Assembly (NCBI GenBank): GCA_009839585.1
Contig: VXPI01000269.1
Coordinates: 1-8,877, forward strand
Length of the DNA: 8,877 nucleotides
DNA from: Gammaproteobacteria bacterium
GTDB lineage: Bacteria > Pseudomonadota > Gammaproteobacteria > Arenicellales > Poriferihabitantaceae
Direction: 5' to 3'
This document shows positions 7,203-8,877 of this stretch, piece by piece. Position numbers and translations under genes: made by a program. How positions within the stretch are numbered: the stretch's first letter is position 1; each line of letters opens with the position of its first letter. The notes below the pieces were generated by a model, which was not told where the DNA came from, ran no database searches, and saw only the letters and a list, made by a program, of their open reading frames with translations.

Positions 7203-8519
7203 ATGAACAATCTATCTTTCCCCAAACCGATACCTGTTGAACCGCCCTCGCTGGAAGTCTTGCTTGGCGATGTAGACCGAGCTGAAGTTGGCCGTGAAGC
7301 ATTCTTTCGGGGGCGTGACCACGAATATGGGGTTTTTCAGAATGCGGTCAGTTTGTTGAAGGCCGACCGTATTGGCGGGGGTACGATGGTGTTTCAGGGC
7401 GCTCCGGGTGCTGGCAAATCTGCTCTCATGGCCGAATGCATGGAAGCAGTACGTCTGCATTCAACTCCCGAAGATCCATGGGTAGCGATATCCATTGGTC
7501 CTGCAGCATTGATGTCGGCGGAGGGGGTCGTTATGATCATGATTGAGGAAGCTAACCGTGAGAGGGAACGACTCTTGGAAAGGTTTCCCAGACAGAACTC
7601 GAAGAAGCTTGAAAAACTGTGGGATACTGGGAAAAAACTATTGTCTGATCTGGCGAAACGTGGTTATACGGTGAGTGCTGGGGGGCTAGATGTGACCGTG
7701 CATGGCAAGCCGACGAATGCCCATTATCAGGAAGATGTTCTTGCCGAAAGGGTCTTTCGTGAGGTGGCACCTTTATTCAAGGACATCCATACGGTGATTT
7801 TTGTCGATGAAGCCCAGAATATACCTGTTTCCGAGTCCACAAAAGCAGTTATGGATTGTCTCCATCGAGATACGAAGGGCATTCCCATGATTGCCGCTTT
7901 CTTTGGCCTGAGTGACACAAAAGGGGCGTTGCGTCAGTGTGGTCTTTCCAGATTTGCCAGAGGAAGGGTAATCACATTGGACACTCTCTCGCATGAAGAG
8001 GCTTCAAGTGCAATACAAGGTATTTTCAATGCCTATGATCTTGATGTCCCTGCCAGTATTCAAGCGGTATGGGTGGATGAATTGGCAAGGCTATCGCAAG
8101 GTTGGCCTCAGCACATTAAATGTGTATCTGTTGCCGCTGCCGGCTTCATTCGGGACCACGAAGGGGTAATTGAAGAAACCATGCTGGCAGAGATACTCAA
8201 GCATGGCCAGGAACTGAAGGAAGAATATTACAGCTTTCGGCTTGAAGCATGCTCTGAGGACACTGTCGTTTATGAACAGATTGCCCTAGCTGCCAGTGAA
8301 GTGCCGAATGGGGTTTTATCCAGGACCTATCTGCGCAAGATGACTGCTTCCTTTCTGAAAGATTCCAAGACCACATTCGACGACTTTCTTACGAATGCCC
8401 TGCATGCAGGAGTCCTGATGGAAATAAACAGGCCGCCAAAGCACTACCGGATTCCCATTCCTTCCTTCGGCGACTTTTTGCGGAAAATGTCTGAAGGAAC
8501 AATTGGCTATGCCATTTAG
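7203..8519 (+). CDS. orphan AAA-type ATPase with probable winged-helix C-terminus
   Basis: A 438-residue soluble P-loop ATPase of the ORC/Cdc6- or AAA_16-like type. An N-terminal FRGRDHEYGVF (35-45) resembles the GRxxE box that precedes the P-loop in such proteins. Walker A is GAPGAGKS (66-73). Walker B is VIFVDEAQN (198-206). A sensor-1-like strand, PMIAAFFGLSDT, is at 228-239. LSRFARGR (248-255) is a candidate arginine-finger/sensor region, followed by the lid domain LDTLSHEEASSAI (259-271). Between Walker A and B is a charged, helical insertion (about 113-152). Residues about 350-428 look like a winged helix (ASEVPNGVLSRTYL ... IPIPSFGDFLRKM). The ATG at 7203 is the first start after an in-frame TGA (7188-7190). 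All catalytic residues are kept, so it should be active. No partner gene lies in the window; a role in a mobile element, plasmid or defence function is possible but not shown. Confidence 0.85.
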   Translation: MNNLSFPKPIPVEPPSLEVLLGDVDRAEVGREAFFRGRDHEYGVFQNAVSLLKADRIGGGTMVFQGAPGAGKSALMAECMEAVRLHSTPEDPWVAISIGPAALMSAEGVVMIMIEEANRERERLLERFPRQNSKKLEKLWDTGKKLLSDLAKRGYTVSAGGLDVTVHGKPTNAHYQEDVLAERVFREVAPLFKDIHTVIFVDEAQNIPVSESTKAVMDCLHRDTKGIPMIAAFFGLSDTKGALRQCGLSRFARGRVITLDTLSHEEASSAIQGIFNAYDLDVPASIQAVWVDELARLSQGWPQHIKCVSVAAAGFIRDHEGVIEETMLAEILKHGQELKEEYYSFRLEACSEDTVVYEQIALAASEVPNGVLSRTYLRKMTASFLKDSKTTFDDFLTNALHAGVLMEINRPPKHYRIPIPSFGDFLRKMSEGTIGYAI

Positions 8520-8800
8520 CGGCAGGGCTGGAAACTACTGCTTCCAAAAAAATGTCAAAAAACTCTCCCGTATGAAATTTCCTGAGCGACCAATGTGGCA
8601 GTGAGGTGGCTGATATCGGGTTCGGAAATTTGGATCCAGCATGCAGGCGGGCGCAGTCTTCAAGATTTGATCAGCGCCCATATGAGATGCTCTTGGCACT
8701 CATTGATCTCGTTCCAGGTTGGCTCGGTTCTCAGCAGCCTTCGAACTCTTGTCGAAACTGTTCTTCCTGGAAATCCTGCAAGTCAAAAATATCTGCCAGA
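8520..8800. other. stretch with no recognisable gene after the ATPase
   Basis: About 280 bases without a convincing gene. Just after the ATPase stop, a weak GGAA...TTCC pair (8530-8547) is followed by a run of seven A; it is too short to call a terminator. A forward frame is open from 8576 into the IS66 motif, but its translation before about 8800 does not look like IS66. On the minus strand a frame ending at about 8665 reads RTEPTWNEINECQEHLIWAL and stays open for about 40 codons, without a recognisable family. Confidence 0.35.
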
Positions 8801-8877
8801 CAGCCCGAGGTGCCGTTCACCAGCAACCGGTCAGAGCGCGACCTCAGAATGGCCAAGACCAAACAGAAAGTCAGCGG
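8801..8877 (+). mobile_element. IS66-family transposase, C-terminal fragment running off the window
   Basis: The last 77 bases read, in one frame, RQPEVPFTSN followed by RSERDLRMAKTKQKVSG. This is the hallmark of the DDE_Tnp_IS66 domain (consensus-like VPFxNNxAERDxRMxKxKQKxSG), including the Glu (codon at 8834-8836) expected to be the last acidic residue of the DDE triad. In an intact element about 400 residues should precede it, but the bases upstream (8576-8800) are open in the same frame without looking like the IS66 core. The copy therefore seems 5'-truncated or badly decayed. The gene continues beyond the window, so its 3' end and inverted repeat cannot be seen. Confidence 0.7.

Noticed and set aside
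8530..8553. GGAA...TTCC followed by an A-run as a terminator
   Set aside because: The stem is only 4 bases, and the homopolymer is A rather than T on the coding strand of the ATPase.
1..8877. CRISPR array, tRNA or rRNA gene
   Set aside because: No regularly spaced direct repeats, tRNA-like cloverleaf or rRNA-like stretch was seen by eye on either strand.

Overview
The window looks like a piece of a gammaproteobacterial chromosome (roughly balanced GC, tightly packed short operons). The genus cannot be told from the sequence. It falls into three zones.

Zone 1 (33-6213) is a compact module of five intact genes. A 906-residue ABC-type membrane protein is read leftwards. Diverging from it, two glycosyltransferases with a GT-B/GT4 pattern are read rightwards as a coupled pair with an ATGA overlap. 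Converging on them, a leftward pair encodes a stand-alone cyclic-nucleotide-binding (CNB) domain protein followed by an HD-superfamily metal phosphohydrolase. The second glycosyltransferase and the HD gene end on the same palindrome, TCATGA, so the module has almost no spare DNA. The ABC protein is the most unusual gene. Every nucleotide-handling motif in its ATPase domain departs from consensus, and about 300 extra residues, including a recognisable internal duplication, lie between the Q-loop region and the signature motif. A reasonable but unproven reading is a cell-envelope glycan or glycolipid module: two sugar transferases, a membrane ABC protein that may act as a regulated or non-hydrolysing device, and a nucleotide-responsive pair (CNB sensor plus HD phosphohydrolase).

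Zone 2 (about 6214-7202) has no intact gene, but it is not empty. Pieces in all three forward frames, in the right order, read as a decayed NADPH:quinone oxidoreductase of the QorA/zeta-crystallin type, with several frameshifts and two in-frame stops.

Zone 3 (7203-8877) holds an intact 438-residue AAA-type ATPase with good Walker motifs and a probable winged-helix C-terminus. It is followed by about 280 bases with nothing recognisable and, at the right edge, the conserved C-terminal motif of an IS66-family transposase that runs out of the window. The pseudogene, orphan ATPase and transposase piece together look like an accessory, decaying border beside the conserved five-gene module.
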